From Oscillospiraceae bacterium (GTDB taxonomy: Bacteria > Bacillota > Clostridia > Oscillospirales > Ruminococcaceae): DNA of 64,000 nucleotides. The stretch lies in the NCBI GenBank assembly GCA_902363145.1, contig CABIZB010000005.1, positions 62,001 to 126,000 of the forward strand, in the 5' to 3' direction. Under the pieces are notes generated by a model. It made no database searches. It was not told the DNA's origin and worked only from the letters and a program-made list of their open reading frames with translations. The position numbers were made by a program, and so were the translations under genes. Numbering within the stretch: the first letter of the stretch is position 1; each line of letters begins with the position of its first letter. This document shows positions 1-8,617 of the stretch, in pieces.

Positions 1-318
1 ATTTGGATCGTTTGGCATATTCCCCTTTGCTTTATCAAAGGTACTTATCAGTACTCGGGAAGTTATCTGTGGTTTGCGATCTCTTTATTGGGTTCAGCAT
101 TTTCGGCGGCTGCACTTCATAAGGTGAAAGGAAGCATAGTACCGTGTATACTCTTTCATGCCATCGGCAATGCAGTTGTAAGTTACGGTCTATCGATCAG
201 TAATGGTACTGGAGCTGTTGTTTCCTATATCTGTCAGGTTATCTTAGCTATAATAGTTGGCTGGCTAGTAATGAATGGTAATATCTTGAATAAAACGAAC
301 CAAGCCCCAATGGTATAA
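1..318 (+). CDS. CPBP-family intramembrane protease homologue, C-terminal part
   Basis: The reading frame is open from the first base, so the start lies outside the window; 106 residues are visible. Two conserved CPBP (CAAX protease/bacteriocin-processing) motifs can be seen: a WHIPL segment near residue 5, corresponding to the second histidine motif, and SIVPCILFHAIGNAV, which carries the final H-x-x-x-N metal-binding motif. Hydrophobic segments around residues 22-38 and 60-95 fit transmembrane helices. Family members are membrane metalloproteases or self-immunity proteins; the substrate cannot be told from this fragment. No partner gene is visible upstream. The family call is fairly secure, the role is not. 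Confidence 0.75.
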   Translation: MWIVWHIPLCFIKGTYQYSGSYLWFAISLLGSAFSAAALHKVKGSIVPCILFHAIGNAVVSYGLSISNGTGAVVSYICQVILAIIVGWLVMNGNILNKTNQAPMV

Positions 319-420
319 TAACCTTGTCTGAGGGAGAGCGCTCTTAGTCAAGAAAATCGGAAGTTAATATGACATAGAAAAACTGAATATTGTTACCACA
401 GACGGTGGCGAACAATCTTA

Positions 421-1312
421 GGCAACACCGTACAATGCCGCCAATAAATTCTCACAAATCAAGTTAAACGCATAAAGCTCTGTAACGGGCATATTGCCTC
501 TGTAAATCTGCTTGCAGGCGCACTTTATCAAGCCGTCAGAGATTTTCTGTCAGCCGGATAAAGGTTTGCCGGGGCAAACATAATATTCAGTTTGGCGGTC
601 TGTTTTCGCAGACCTCGGTATCGTGTTTTCCGATACCCAAACAGTCGCTTCACGACTGCAAAAACGTGTTCTACCTTTGCTCTGACCGATGATTTTTTAT
701 GTTCTGCTTTCTTTGCTGCATATTGTCCGCTTTTTGAAAGTTTTTTCATTGTTGACGGTTTTCTGTTTATCTTGTATTTGATTTTTCGACCATTTTTATT
801 TTTAACAACTGCATTTTCTCGCTTTTTTGCACCGATATATCCACTGTCACCGTATAATTCTTTCTCTTCTCCATGCATAAGATCAGGCGTTGCTGTTACA
901 TCGTGTTCATTAGCACCTGTTACTTTCAGATGATGTACTAGTCCGCTGTCCTTATCTACTCCGATATGAGCCTTATATCCAAAGTGCCATTAGTTTCCTT
1001 TCTTCACGGAATGAGCGTCCTTATCACGCTTTTTATCCTTGTTCTTTGTCGATGACGGCGCAGCAATAAATATGCGAAGCATCAGCTCAAGGTCGTAGGG
1101 CTTATTTCCGCGCTCTCCTTTGTAATAGCACGGTCTGATTATCTCTATCCACTCATCAAATGGTATTATCTGCTCTATCTTTTCAAGAAATTCTTTTTTG
1201 CTTGTTTTGGCCTGCGCCAGTTCATCGCTTATCAGTGAGAATGTCAGTTGTTTATTCATACTTATATTATACCTTTTTTTTGCTGCTTTTCAAGGATTTG
1301 TGCGGTTTTGCC
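421..1312 (-). mobile_element. Defective IS5-family insertion sequence with terminal repeats and TTA target duplication
   Basis: An 892-bp element. Its left end starts GGCAACACCGTACAATGCC and its right end, read inward on the other strand, starts GGCAAAACCGCACAAATCC; the two match at 15 of 19 positions. The element is flanked by TTA on both sides (418-420 and 1313-1315), a 3-bp duplication of the TNA type made by some IS5-family groups. The only gene inside is a broken transposase, so the element cannot move on its own. The right-hand TTA is also the stop codon (TAA on the minus strand) of the neighbouring diguanylate cyclase gene, so insertion left that protein unchanged. Confidence 0.75.
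528..1259 (-). pseudogene. IS5-family transposase, internally deleted and with a nonsense codon
   Basis: The N-terminal part (MNKQLTFS... to MLRIF) matches the start of IS5-type transposases. It is followed directly by IAAPSSTK, which in intact relatives lies roughly 75 residues further on. The missing piece includes the first catalytic Asp of the DDE triad. After KKGN an in-frame TAA (990-992) replaces the glutamine usually found before WHFGYKAHIGVD. The same frame then continues with YGDSGYIGAKK (second Asp) and VRAKVEHVF (Glu) to the stop. Thus one internal deletion, near 1065-1070, and one nonsense mutation in the same frame. The family assignment is strong; the deletion size is estimated from memory of relatives. 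Confidence 0.85.
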
Positions 1313-3208
1313 TTAATTTGTCCTAAGTGTTTTTCTACGCTTTTTTTCTTCATACATAAGCTTGTCGGAATATCGGATAAGCTCATCAAAGCTCGGCTTT
1401 TCACCGTTTTGGGTTATGTAGATTCCAACGCTTGCAGCTATTTTATAAGGCTTTTCCGAGCGTTCGTTTACGCAGTCAAGCTCTTTATATAGCATACCTC
1501 TTATGTTATTTTCAGTACCGCAGCAGGGAAATACAGCCATTATCTCATCGCCGCCGAAGCGTGTGCAGGCAGCATTTGGCGGACAAACTCTTTTTAAAGC
1601 CTGTGCCGTATTTTTTATGGCAAAATCGCCGTTATCGTGACCGTACTTGTCGTTTATGGCTTTCAAACCGTCAAGATCGCACATAATCACCGCCAGTGAA
1701 TTGCTGCCCAGACCACGAAGTATGTTTTCATACTCGATAAGGAAGCCGTGTCGGTTGAAAAGCCCTGTCAGAGCGTCGATCCTTGATATCTCATCGACCT
1801 TGTTAAGAAGATAATGCTGGTGACGAAGGTTTCTCAGTCCCACAAGAGCATTGTTCAGCATATTGACTGTCTGCGGAATCTTGTAGTAATTGCTGGGTAT
1901 ATAGCTTGAAAAATGATAACAGGTGTATCCCATCGGTACACCCAGATAGCTGAGTGCGGTAAAAATTAAGCAGCGTCCGATAAAGCCGTTCATATTCGGG
2001 ATAATATCTCTTCCGTCCATATTATAAGGAATGAATTTTTCTCCAACACTCTTCTTCAGGTCAATATCGTCGCTGTCATAGAGAACGAACATTTTGTTTC
2101 TAAAGCGCATTTGGATCTTTTCCTCAGGATTTATCGATTCATCTATACATTCACTTTTGATAACACAGGTCATTGCATACATAAGATCGTCTTTACGCAT
2201 TTCATCGGCGATATCCGCAAAGCTTTTACATTGCTGTATGCGTTCGCTGACGTTCGAGAGAATGATATTTTCATCCTGAAAGCGGTAAAACTTATTCATA
2301 AGCTCGTTATACGAAACTGAAGAATTGAACTTCATTCTGTGTTTTTCACTTTTGCAGCCGCAGGATTCGTTGATTATCAGTTCAGGAAACAGAGGAATAT
2401 TTTTTACCGCATATCCTTCTGAAAAAATTGTATTTACTGCATGGCATATTTCTTTAGCATTGGTCAGAGGATAGATGCCTGAGGACGAAACAGTGGGGTC
2501 TGCGCTGTATATTGTTTCAATTCCGTCAAATCCCGTAATCGCAACATCGTCCGGTACAGAAATGCCTTGATCCTGAAGATAGTTTGTAACCGCAACTGCC
2601 ATATGATCGTTGGCGCATACAATAGCTCTCGGGAGCCTGTTTTCTTTTATCAGTTTTTTGACAGCGTCAATGGCAGGCACCGACCAGTAATCGCCGTAGC
2701 TTACCATACTGTCGTCAAACGGGATATTATTTTCGGAAAGCACATTCCTGAAAGCCTTGATACGTTCATCAGAATAATATTCACCTTTGACTCCCGCTAT
2801 CATGTGAATATTTGTGTACCCGTGGTACTTTACCATATGGGAAACGATATCAGCAAAACCGTCACCTCGACGATACTCAAAATTGATACAGTCAGAGATA
2901 TTTTCTCCCAGAGATATTACCGGAAGCCCCATTTCTCTGTATTTCTGCGCTAAAGCTTTGCAGAAGTCATAATTCCCGAAACGATCAGACTGAATAATAA
3001 CCACATCGCAGAAGGAGGGGTCAATCAGATCAAAAACAGCTGTTTCTGCACTGCTGCTGTTTTTGTCAGGTCTTGAAATGCAGTTATATACAAATAAACG
3101 GCAGCCGATATTACCCAGCTGCCCGTCCAGTTCGTGAATCAGTTCAAAACATTCTCTGTCCTGGATACGACAGATACAAAGGGCAGCTATCTTATATTTT
3201 CCTATCAT
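1313..3208 (-). CDS. Diguanylate cyclase with LacI/GalR-type sugar-binding sensor domain
   Basis: A 631-residue protein. Residues 1-290 resemble the periplasmic-binding-protein-like domain of LacI/GalR regulators (for example ICANDHMAVAV and DDVAITGFDG segments), but there is no helix-turn-helix in front of it. A middle region of about 170 residues is unassigned. Residues 460-631 form a GGDEF domain, with DALTGLFNRHG at its start and GGDEI at 552-556, so cyclic di-GMP synthesis is expected. No RxxD inhibitory site is seen five residues before GGDEI. There is no signal peptide or membrane helix, so it should sense a small molecule, probably a sugar, in the cytoplasm. The start ATG follows a GAGGCG ribosome site; a MITE copy lies about 30 bp upstream. 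Confidence 0.85.
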   Translation of the reverse strand: MIGKYKIAALCICRIQDRECFELIHELDGQLGNIGCRLFVYNCISRPDKNSSSAETAVFDLIDPSFCDVVIIQSDRFGNYDFCKALAQKYREMGLPVISLGENISDCINFEYRRGDGFADIVSHMVKYHGYTNIHMIAGVKGEYYSDERIKAFRNVLSENNIPFDDSMVSYGDYWSVPAIDAVKKLIKENRLPRAIVCANDHMAVAVTNYLQDQGISVPDDVAITGFDGIETIYSADPTVSSSGIYPLTNAKEICHAVNTIFSEGYAVKNIPLFPELIINESCGCKSEKHRMKFNSSVSYNELMNKFYRFQDENIILSNVSERIQQCKSFADIADEMRKDDLMYAMTCVIKSECIDESINPEEKIQMRFRNKMFVLYDSDDIDLKKSVGEKFIPYNMDGRDIIPNMNGFIGRCLIFTALSYLGVPMGYTCYHFSSYIPSNYYKIPQTVNMLNNALVGLRNLRHQHYLLNKVDEISRIDALTGLFNRHGFLIEYENILRGLGSNSLAVIMCDLDGLKAINDKYGHDNGDFAIKNTAQALKRVCPPNAACTRFGGDEIMAVFPCCGTENNIRGMLYKELDCVNERSEKPYKIAASVGIYITQNGEKPSFDELIRYSDKLMYEEKKRRKTLRTN

Positions 3209-3240
3209 GTTAATCGCCTCATAATTCAGGTCTGATATAA

Positions 3241-3401
3241 GAACCCGTCTTCACAAGCATATGCGCACGTCTTTTCGGCAAATTTTGCCGCAGACTGCGT
3301 TAAAAATCCTTGCCGGGCGAAAGCCCGCCTGCGGATTTTTGCCTACTCTGCAACAAAATTATGCTCGAAAATCCGCACACATTTCTTATGAAGACAGGTT
3401 C
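3241..3401 (+). mobile_element. 161-bp MITE, copy 1
   Basis: A 161-bp element beginning GAACCCGTCTTCACAAG and ending in the inverted form of GAACCTGTCTTCATAAG (15 of 17 match). It is flanked by TAA at 3238-3240 and 3402-3404. Inside is a hairpin: AAAAATCC pairs with GGATTTTT, enclosing CGGGC-GAAA-GCCCG. There is no coding capacity. It is identical by eye to the copies at 4797-4957 (inverted) and 33633-33793. It lies just upstream of the diguanylate cyclase gene. Confidence 0.9.
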
Positions 3402-3516
3402 TAAAAAGCAAAAGAATTTTTAAAATCGGTATATTATTTTATTATACCATATCCCTAAAATTGTGTCAATCAACTTTAACGTATAAATGACGGAAAACGG
3501 TGGTGTGAAATAACGG

Positions 3517-3543
3517 ATCCCCCCGCAGATCTTGCAGGGGGAT
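3517..3543 (-). terminator. Hairpin downstream of the GH16-CBM13 gene
   Basis: ATCCCCC pairs with GGGGGAT around an inner GCA/TGC pairing, 16 bases past the stop codon on the minus strand. There is no clean T-run after it, so it may be a weak terminator or an mRNA 3' end stabiliser. Confidence 0.45.
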
Positions 3544-3559
3544 ATCGCATAGAACAATG

Positions 3560-4774
3560 TTAAACGGGAATGATCTCCCAAAGCTGATTTGCCTGTCCGT
3601 TGTAATCCCACTGGATTATATTGGCGTTATCTTCTGAGGAGATACCGGAAACATCAAGAGCCTTTCCGCTGTTTCTGTTAATGATCTTCCAGCAGTCATC
3701 TACACGGATAATGCTCCATTCCTGATTTGCTCCGCCGCCGTACTGCCACTGCTGAACGTTTGCTCCGTTGTTGCAGGAAACTCCTTCAACATCCAGCACC
3801 TTTCCGCTGGCATAATTTTCAATCACATAATATCCGTTATCAAGCTTTTTAAGGTACCATTTCTGATTGTTATATCCGTTATAGGTGTACTGAAGCACAT
3901 TTGCACCGTTATCGGGTGAGCCCCAGTAAAGGTCCAGTGCCTTGCCGCTGTTCTTGGAACGAAGCATATAAAGTTGATTGCTGTCAAACTGTCCATCGGA
4001 GGAAGGCGCAGACGGCTCCGAGGGAACAGAAGGTTCAGCGGGGCCGGCGGAGGGCTTTGTATAGGATATCCAGTCATACTGAGCAGTAAGGGGTGCGACC
4101 CCGTTGTATCTGTTCAGCCAGCTATCAACGCCTGTACCGTTCCATATATTCATCATGATTTTTCCGGGAGTTGAGGGAATATCTTTCGTGGCAGTATATA
4201 CAGGCTTTTCATCAACATACCAGGTAATACTGCTCTCGCCCCAGTAAAAACCGTAATGGTGGAAACCTTCCGAGGCATCAAAGCCCAGATCATAAAGATA
4301 TTCGTGATTTCCAACGCCGTTTGTATAGTAATTGAACTGTACCTTTGTGGTATCCTTGCCGAGAAATTCAATATCTATCTCGTCCCATACCGTGCCATCG
4401 GTGGGTCCTGTATATGTAAAAAATGAACTTACAATACCATCGTTTTTGGCAGGCTTCATACTTACATCATACATTCCGTAACCGAAGGTCTGATTGGTTC
4501 GGCATTCACCGCCTGTATATCCGCTCCAACCGTTTCCGTAAATTGAGAGGTTCAGCTTGCCGTCCGAAAAGCCGACATTTGCAGAGCTCCAGGTACAGTC
4601 AAACATTCCGCCGTTTGACCAGCCGTCTGCGATCTGCATTTTATCTGTATCATAAGCATCAAAGCCTTCACCGAAATATTCGCCGTCAAACTGAGCCGAG
4701 TATGCACTTACAGATGTGATACATATTGCTGCAGCCGATGCCGCTGCAATGAGCCTGATGAAAAACTTTTTCAT
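3560..4774 (-). CDS. Secreted GH16 beta-glucanase (licheninase type) with C-terminal CBM13
   Basis: A 404-residue secreted enzyme. Residues 1-25 are a signal peptide. Residues 30-240 are a GH16 domain with the active-site motif [11 protein letters not shown]132 is the expected nucleophile, D134 the helper and E136 the acid/base. A Pro/Ser-rich linker (about 242-262) leads to a ricin-type CBM13 with three QxW repeats (QKW, QEW, QLW) up to the C-terminus. The motif favours hydrolysis of beta-1,3-1,4-glucan (lichenan). ATG 4774 is chosen because AAAGG lies about 10 bases ahead and the signal peptide begins there; an upstream in-frame ATG falls inside the MITE. The lipoprotein paralogue lies just upstream on the same strand. 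Confidence 0.92.
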   Translation of the reverse strand: MKKFFIRLIAAASAAAICITSVSAYSAQFDGEYFGEGFDAYDTDKMQIADGWSNGGMFDCTWSSANVGFSDGKLNLSIYGNGWSGYTGGECRTNQTFGYGMYDVSMKPAKNDGIVSSFFTYTGPTDGTVWDEIDIEFLGKDTTKVQFNYYTNGVGNHEYLYDLGFDASEGFHHYGFYWGESSITWYVDEKPVYTATKDIPSTPGKIMMNIWNGTGVDSWLNRYNGVAPLTAQYDWISYTKPSAGPAEPSVPSEPSAPSSDGQFDSNQLYMLRSKNSGKALDLYWGSPDNGANVLQYTYNGYNNQKWYLKKLDNGYYVIENYASGKVLDVEGVSCNNGANVQQWQYGGGANQEWSIIRVDDCWKIINRNSGKALDVSGISSEDNANIIQWDYNGQANQLWEIIPV

Positions 4775-4796
4775 TTTAATACAACCTTTCTTATTA

Positions 4797-4957
4797 GAAC
4801 CTGTCTTCATAAGAAATGTGTGCGGATTTTCGAGCATAATTTTGTTGCAGAGTAGGCAAAAATCCGCAGGCGGGCTTTCGCCCGGCAAGGATTTTTAACG
4901 CAGTCTGCGGCAAAATTTGCCGAAAAGACGTGCGCATATGCTTGTGAAGACGGGTTC
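4797..4957 (-). mobile_element. 161-bp MITE, copy 2, in the GH16 leader
   Basis: Inverted copy of the element at 3241, identical over 161 bp by eye, flanked by TTA at 4794-4796 and 4958-4960. It ends 22 bases before the GH16 start codon, just upstream of the ribosome site, and is probably within the transcribed leader. Its central hairpin would form in the GH16 mRNA. Confidence 0.9.
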
Positions 4958-4960
4958 TTA

Positions 4961-5276
4961 AATAAAACTACGCCAAATAATCGTATGTCTGCTTATGATT
5001 TAAAGCTTGAGGATAATGCTGTCAAGAATATTGATGCGGTATATCATCATCAACTTTACACCCCCTCTGTTTTATTTTTTTCGATCACACTGCCTTTGGG
5101 TTTGTATTTTTAATATACCTTTATTTTACGAAAAATAATATCAGTATTTTGATTTCATTGTCAGGATTTTGTTGTATTTTGGAATATGCAATAAATTGTT
5201 TTGTAATATTGATAAAAAAATATGCACAACATCCAAAATAGTATATGCGAATTATTATTCATTTTTTTACATAACA
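4961..5276. other. Non-coding AT-rich interval between the two GH16 genes
   Basis: About 316 bases with no convincing gene. It holds the likely GH16-CBM13 promoter (5135-5164) and the start of its leader. Nothing else is recognised. Confidence 0.6.
5135..5164 (-). promoter_or_regulatory. Probable sigma-A promoter of the GH16-CBM13 gene
   Basis: Read on the minus strand: CTGACA, an 18-base spacer, then TATTAT. Transcription would start near 5128, giving a leader of about 350 bases that contains MITE copy 2. Confidence 0.5.
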
Positions 5277-5313
5277 AAACCGCCGTTCCCAATGTATAGG
5301 AAAACGGCGGTTT
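5277..5313 (-). terminator. Rho-independent terminator of the GH16 lipoprotein gene
   Basis: AAACCGCCGTT pairs with AACGGCGGTTT around a 15-base loop, followed on the minus strand by TTTTGTTA. It lies 18 bases after the stop codon. Confidence 0.8.
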
Positions 5314-5331
5314 CAAATTATTCAGCATATC

Positions 5332-6126
5332 TCATTCGTCAAAAGGAACGAAGGAAATTGACTCGTATTCTGCGGTAAGAGGCATATGACTGTCATCAAA
5401 AGCTTTAAGCCAGCCGTCCACACCGGTTCCGCACCAGGCATTCATCATTATTTTTCCCGGGGTAACGGGTATATTTTCCGTTGCGGTATAGGCTTCCTTT
5501 CCGTCAACGAACCACACTATCTTATCCTTATGCCACTCAAAGGCATAATCGTGAAAATCCTCGGAAGCATCAAAGCCAAGGTCATAAAGATACTCGTGAT
5601 TTCCCTTGCTGTCGGTGAAATAATTGAACTGCACCTTTGTTGTGTCCTTGCCAAGAATTTCAATGTCTATCTCGTCCCAGGGATTATTATCTGAAGGTCC
5701 TGTATAGGTGAAAAAAGAGGAAACAACACCGTCATTTTTTATTGCTTTCATTCTGACTTCATATCTGCCATAGCCGTAAAAATCCTTTGAACGGTATTCC
5801 GCACCCGAATAAGGCACACTGCCGTCCTTTTTGTCCTTGTCGATGATAAGCTGCATTCTTCCGTTTTCAAAGGTGCAGTTTTCCTTGCGCCATGTGACGT
5901 TGAACATACTTCCGTTGCACCAGCCGTCGGCACACTCAAAAAGCGATGATGCACCCTTTGTCAGGTCAACATCTGAAATGCTCTCAGATTCTGTGACAGC
6001 AGATGTCTCCGAAACGGCTGCTGTTTCTGAGGATTCGGATTTTTCGGAGGTTGCTCCACAGGAACAGAATATTGCAGTGCAGGAGATCAATGCGGCAATA
6101 ATGCAAAGTATATTTTTCTTTTTCAT
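5332..6126 (-). CDS. GH16 beta-glucanase lipoprotein
   Basis: A 264-residue protein. A hydrophobic leader ends in AIFCSCG, a plausible lipobox with the lipidated Cys near residue 23, followed by a Ser/Thr/Glu-rich linker to about residue 50. The rest is a GH16 domain with the WDEIDIEILG active site, very like the secreted paralogue downstream (shared KVQFNYF and [14 protein letters not shown] segments). It lacks a carbohydrate-binding module. Expected role: cell-surface hydrolysis of mixed-linkage beta-glucan, complementing the freely secreted enzyme. ATG 6126 is preferred over the TTG six bases upstream because its distance to AAAGGAC (about 10 bases) is better. The AraC gene 85 bp upstream on the same strand is a candidate regulator. 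Confidence 0.9.
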   Translation of the reverse strand: MKKKNILCIIAALISCTAIFCSCGATSEKSESSETAAVSETSAVTESESISDVDLTKGASSLFECADGWCNGSMFNVTWRKENCTFENGRMQLIIDKDKKDGSVPYSGAEYRSKDFYGYGRYEVRMKAIKNDGVVSSFFTYTGPSDNNPWDEIDIEILGKDTTKVQFNYFTDSKGNHEYLYDLGFDASEDFHDYAFEWHKDKIVWFVDGKEAYTATENIPVTPGKIMMNAWCGTGVDGWLKAFDDSHMPLTAEYESISFVPFDE

Positions 6127-6210
6127 ATTCAAAAAGTCCTTTCCGTAAGATTTATAGTTATATTGTACTTTTCTTACAGCTCAAAATATATCACAACTTT
6201 GCGTATCATA

Positions 6211-6975
6211 TCATTTTTTTGCACTGTTTTGCTTTATATCGCCCCAGTTGTCACGGTAATATTTCTTTCTGAACTCGTTGGGGGTCATTCCCGTGTATTT
6301 TCTGAAAACGCTTATAAAATGGCTGTGAGATGTAAATGCAAGATAATTCCCGATGTCCGCAGGGGGATAATCGGAATATTTCAACATATTCTGAGCCGTT
6401 TCAACTCTTTTCACGGCAATATATGTGCTAAGTGAAACTCCCACTTCTTTTTTGAAAAGCCGTGATATATATGAGGGGCTGAGGGAGACATATTCCGCAA
6501 TTTCCGTCTCGTTTATCTTTGAATGCAGATGATCATAAATATAGTCCATTGTCATTATGACAGGCTTGGAATACACATCTGCCGTGGCGAGTCTGTTCAT
6601 CTGTCGGGTAAATTCAAGGACGGCTTCCTTGTGAAGAGCATGGATATCCTTTTCGGTCATACATTTGTCTGCTTTCAGAATATACAGATCGCTGAGAGTA
6701 TAAGCCGTCTCCATTTCCATTCCGCCCTCAACGCAGAAACGGGTTATCAGAGCTATTGTGACAATAAAATGATATCTGAGATTTCTCAGAGGGTCGTTTG
6801 ACAAAATTCCCGCTCCGCTTCCACCGAGAGGTGTCATTACCCGCTCAACGCCATCGACATCGCCTTTTTTTACACATTCGTAAAATTCAAATTCCTTTTC
6901 AAAGGGCGAATGTCTGAACCCATATTCTCTGTTAAGAAAAGCTTTATATGAAAGTTCCTTTTCTGTTTGTGACAT
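6211..6975 (-). CDS. AraC-family transcriptional regulator
   Basis: A 254-residue protein. Residues 150-245 form the double helix-turn-helix of the AraC/XylS family (ETEIAEYVSLSPSYISRLFKK, then PADIGNYLAFTSHSHFISVFRKYTGMTPNEFRK). The N-terminal 140 residues are not a recognisable cupin; they resemble the variable sensor part of clostridial AraC proteins. It sits between the GH16 lipoprotein gene (same strand) and the divergently transcribed sugar-binding lipoprotein gene. The arrangement suggests it controls this glucan-use region in response to an oligosaccharide. That role is inference from position. Confidence 0.88.
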   Translation of the reverse strand: MSQTEKELSYKAFLNREYGFRHSPFEKEFEFYECVKKGDVDGVERVMTPLGGSGAGILSNDPLRNLRYHFIVTIALITRFCVEGGMEMETAYTLSDLYILKADKCMTEKDIHALHKEAVLEFTRQMNRLATADVYSKPVIMTMDYIYDHLHSKINETEIAEYVSLSPSYISRLFKKEVGVSLSTYIAVKRVETAQNMLKYSDYPPADIGNYLAFTSHSHFISVFRKYTGMTPNEFRKKYYRDNWGDIKQNSAKK

Positions 6976-6993
6976 CTTACCACCTCACATTTT

Positions 6994-7022
6994 ATTATAC
7001 AGCATACCGATAAAAATTACAA
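6994..7022 (-). promoter_or_regulatory. Sigma-A-type promoter of the AraC gene
   Basis: On the minus strand: TTGTAA, 17-base spacer, TATAAT, about 18 bases before the start codon. A GAGGTGG ribosome site follows. It shares the short intergenic region with the divergent binding-protein gene. Confidence 0.65.
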
Positions 7023-7128
7023 CAATCTTTTGATAAAAAAAGCAAAAATGTGATATTTATTATGCAAGAAATATGTTTAAATTAAATTACAATAAATCAC
7101 GGCACAAACATAAAAGGAGTTGTTCATT

Positions 7129-8547
7129 ATGAAAAATGTCAATAAAGCGATAGCATTTATCTCTGCACTGGCACTGATGGGAACAGTGACAGCCTGTGGA
7201 AGCACCGACAGCGGTACATCATCAACATCAGCCGAGACCTCTGCCACCACCGAGACTACTCCTGCCAAGGAGCTTGATGAAGAGGACAAGGCAGCGGTTG
7301 CGGAAATGGACACGGGAGATGATGAAAAGCTTGAAAACGGCACTGTAAAGTGGCTGTCCTTCTGGGATCTTAACCCTGCAAACGGCAAGCCCAAATCCGT
7401 TGAGCTGGAGCTTTTTGAGACAAAGTACGGCGGAAAGATAGAGTATATACCTACTACATATGAGACCCGCTACAGCGACCTTTCCACACAGGTACTGGGT
7501 GGTACGTCTCCCGACCTTTTCCCTGCCGCTGATCTTGACACCTTCCCGGGAAAGGCTATTGCGGGAATGTTTGAACCCTTTGACGATTATCTCGATTTTG
7601 ACAGCGACCTCTGGAGCAGCGGTGCAAAAAAGCTTTCAGATGAGCATACTCTGGGCGGCAAGCATTATGTTGCCGTGGTTTCAACAGATGCAGGCTGCGT
7701 ATGTATCTACAACAAGAAAACTATCAGTGAAAACGGTCTGCCCGATCCTGCTGAGCTCCTTGCCGAGGGCAACTGGAACTGGGATACTTTCAAGGATATG
7801 TGCGTGGAATTTACCGATCCCGAAAACAAAAAGTACGGTTTTGACGGCTGGTGGTTTGAGATAAACCTCCTACTTACAACAGGAAAGCCGGTTATTGACA
7901 TGAAGGACGGCGTTATAACCAGCAACCTTATGAGCGCTGAAATGGAACGTGCTGAAAACTTTATGCTTGACATGAATAAGATGCAGCTTCCTCTTCCAAA
8001 GGCAGAGTACAACTGGGTAGAGCAGCCCCAAAGAATCGCAGAGGGTACAACACTTTTCTATCCTTGTGGTGTATGGGCGCTTTATGAGGCTGACCTTTCA
8101 AAATTCGGCGAGCAGGGCGAAATAATGTTCGTTCCCATGCCCAAAGACCCCAAGGCTGACGAATACTACCTCCCCTCAGGCGTTGATGCTTATGCACTCT
8201 GCAAGAGCGCACCCAATCCCGAGGGAGCTGCGGCATTTATGAAGTGCAAGCTTATGGCTGTTGGCGATGAAAAAACCCAGGAAATCGCTGAAAAGCAGTA
8301 CAGAGAGGATTACGGCTGGACTGACGAAATGATAGATATGTGGCACACAACAAAGGAGCTTACCAACGAAAATCCTGTTATCGACTTCTATGCAGGCACA
8401 TCTTCAGACATATATGACCTTGTGCACAATCCCATCAAGGACGCTTCCTACAACGGCAAGGAGTGGTCAACAACACGTGATGAGATAAGCAGTGCCGTTC
8501 AGAATGAAATTGATGCACTTAATAAGGAAATTGAAGAAAACTTCTGA
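7129..8547 (+). CDS. Extracellular solute-binding lipoprotein (sugar ABC transporter type)
   Basis: A 472-residue lipoprotein. The signal ends in VTACGS, a lipobox with Cys at about residue 23, then a Ser/Thr-rich linker to residue 45. The remainder is a family-1 (CUT1-like) solute-binding fold with typical TRYSDLSTQVLGG and GVWALYEADLSKFG segments. It should capture oligosaccharides at the membrane for an ABC importer. ATG 7129 is chosen over TTG 7120 because AAAGGAG lies 8-9 bases ahead. No permease or ATPase gene is nearby; the next gene is a cytosolic GH5. It is a more distant paralogue of the pair at 26697 and 28296. Confidence 0.9.
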   Translation: MKNVNKAIAFISALALMGTVTACGSTDSGTSSTSAETSATTETTPAKELDEEDKAAVAEMDTGDDEKLENGTVKWLSFWDLNPANGKPKSVELELFETKYGGKIEYIPTTYETRYSDLSTQVLGGTSPDLFPAADLDTFPGKAIAGMFEPFDDYLDFDSDLWSSGAKKLSDEHTLGGKHYVAVVSTDAGCVCIYNKKTISENGLPDPAELLAEGNWNWDTFKDMCVEFTDPENKKYGFDGWWFEINLLLTTGKPVIDMKDGVITSNLMSAEMERAENFMLDMNKMQLPLPKAEYNWVEQPQRIAEGTTLFYPCGVWALYEADLSKFGEQGEIMFVPMPKDPKADEYYLPSGVDAYALCKSAPNPEGAAAFMKCKLMAVGDEKTQEIAEKQYREDYGWTDEMIDMWHTTKELTNENPVIDFYAGTSSDIYDLVHNPIKDASYNGKEWSTTRDEISSAVQNEIDALNKEIEENF

Positions 8548-8560
8548 TTTTCAAATAAAC

Positions 8561-8590
8561 GCACGCATTCTTCATAAGAGGAATGCGTGC
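8561..8590 (+). other. Intercistronic hairpin between binding protein and GH5 genes
   Basis: GCACGCATTC and GAATGCGTGC form a perfect 10-bp stem around a 10-base loop. No T-run follows, so it may stabilise the upstream mRNA or reduce read-through into the GH5 gene rather than fully terminate. Confidence 0.7.
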
Positions 8591-8617
8591 AAACCTATTG
8601 ATGAAAGGAAATATCGT

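Noticed and set aside
592-933. Plus-strand frames opposite the transposase
   Set aside because: They mirror the minus-strand transposase remnant and have no ribosome site or recognisable protein content.
4775-4888. N-terminal extension of the GH16 enzyme starting inside the MITE
   Set aside because: It would precede the signal peptide; ATG 4774 has a proper ribosome site and starts the signal peptide.
3238-4960. Composite transposon carrying the GH16 gene between two inverted MITEs
   Set aside because: Each MITE has its own flanking duplication (TAA and TTA), which points to two independent insertions.
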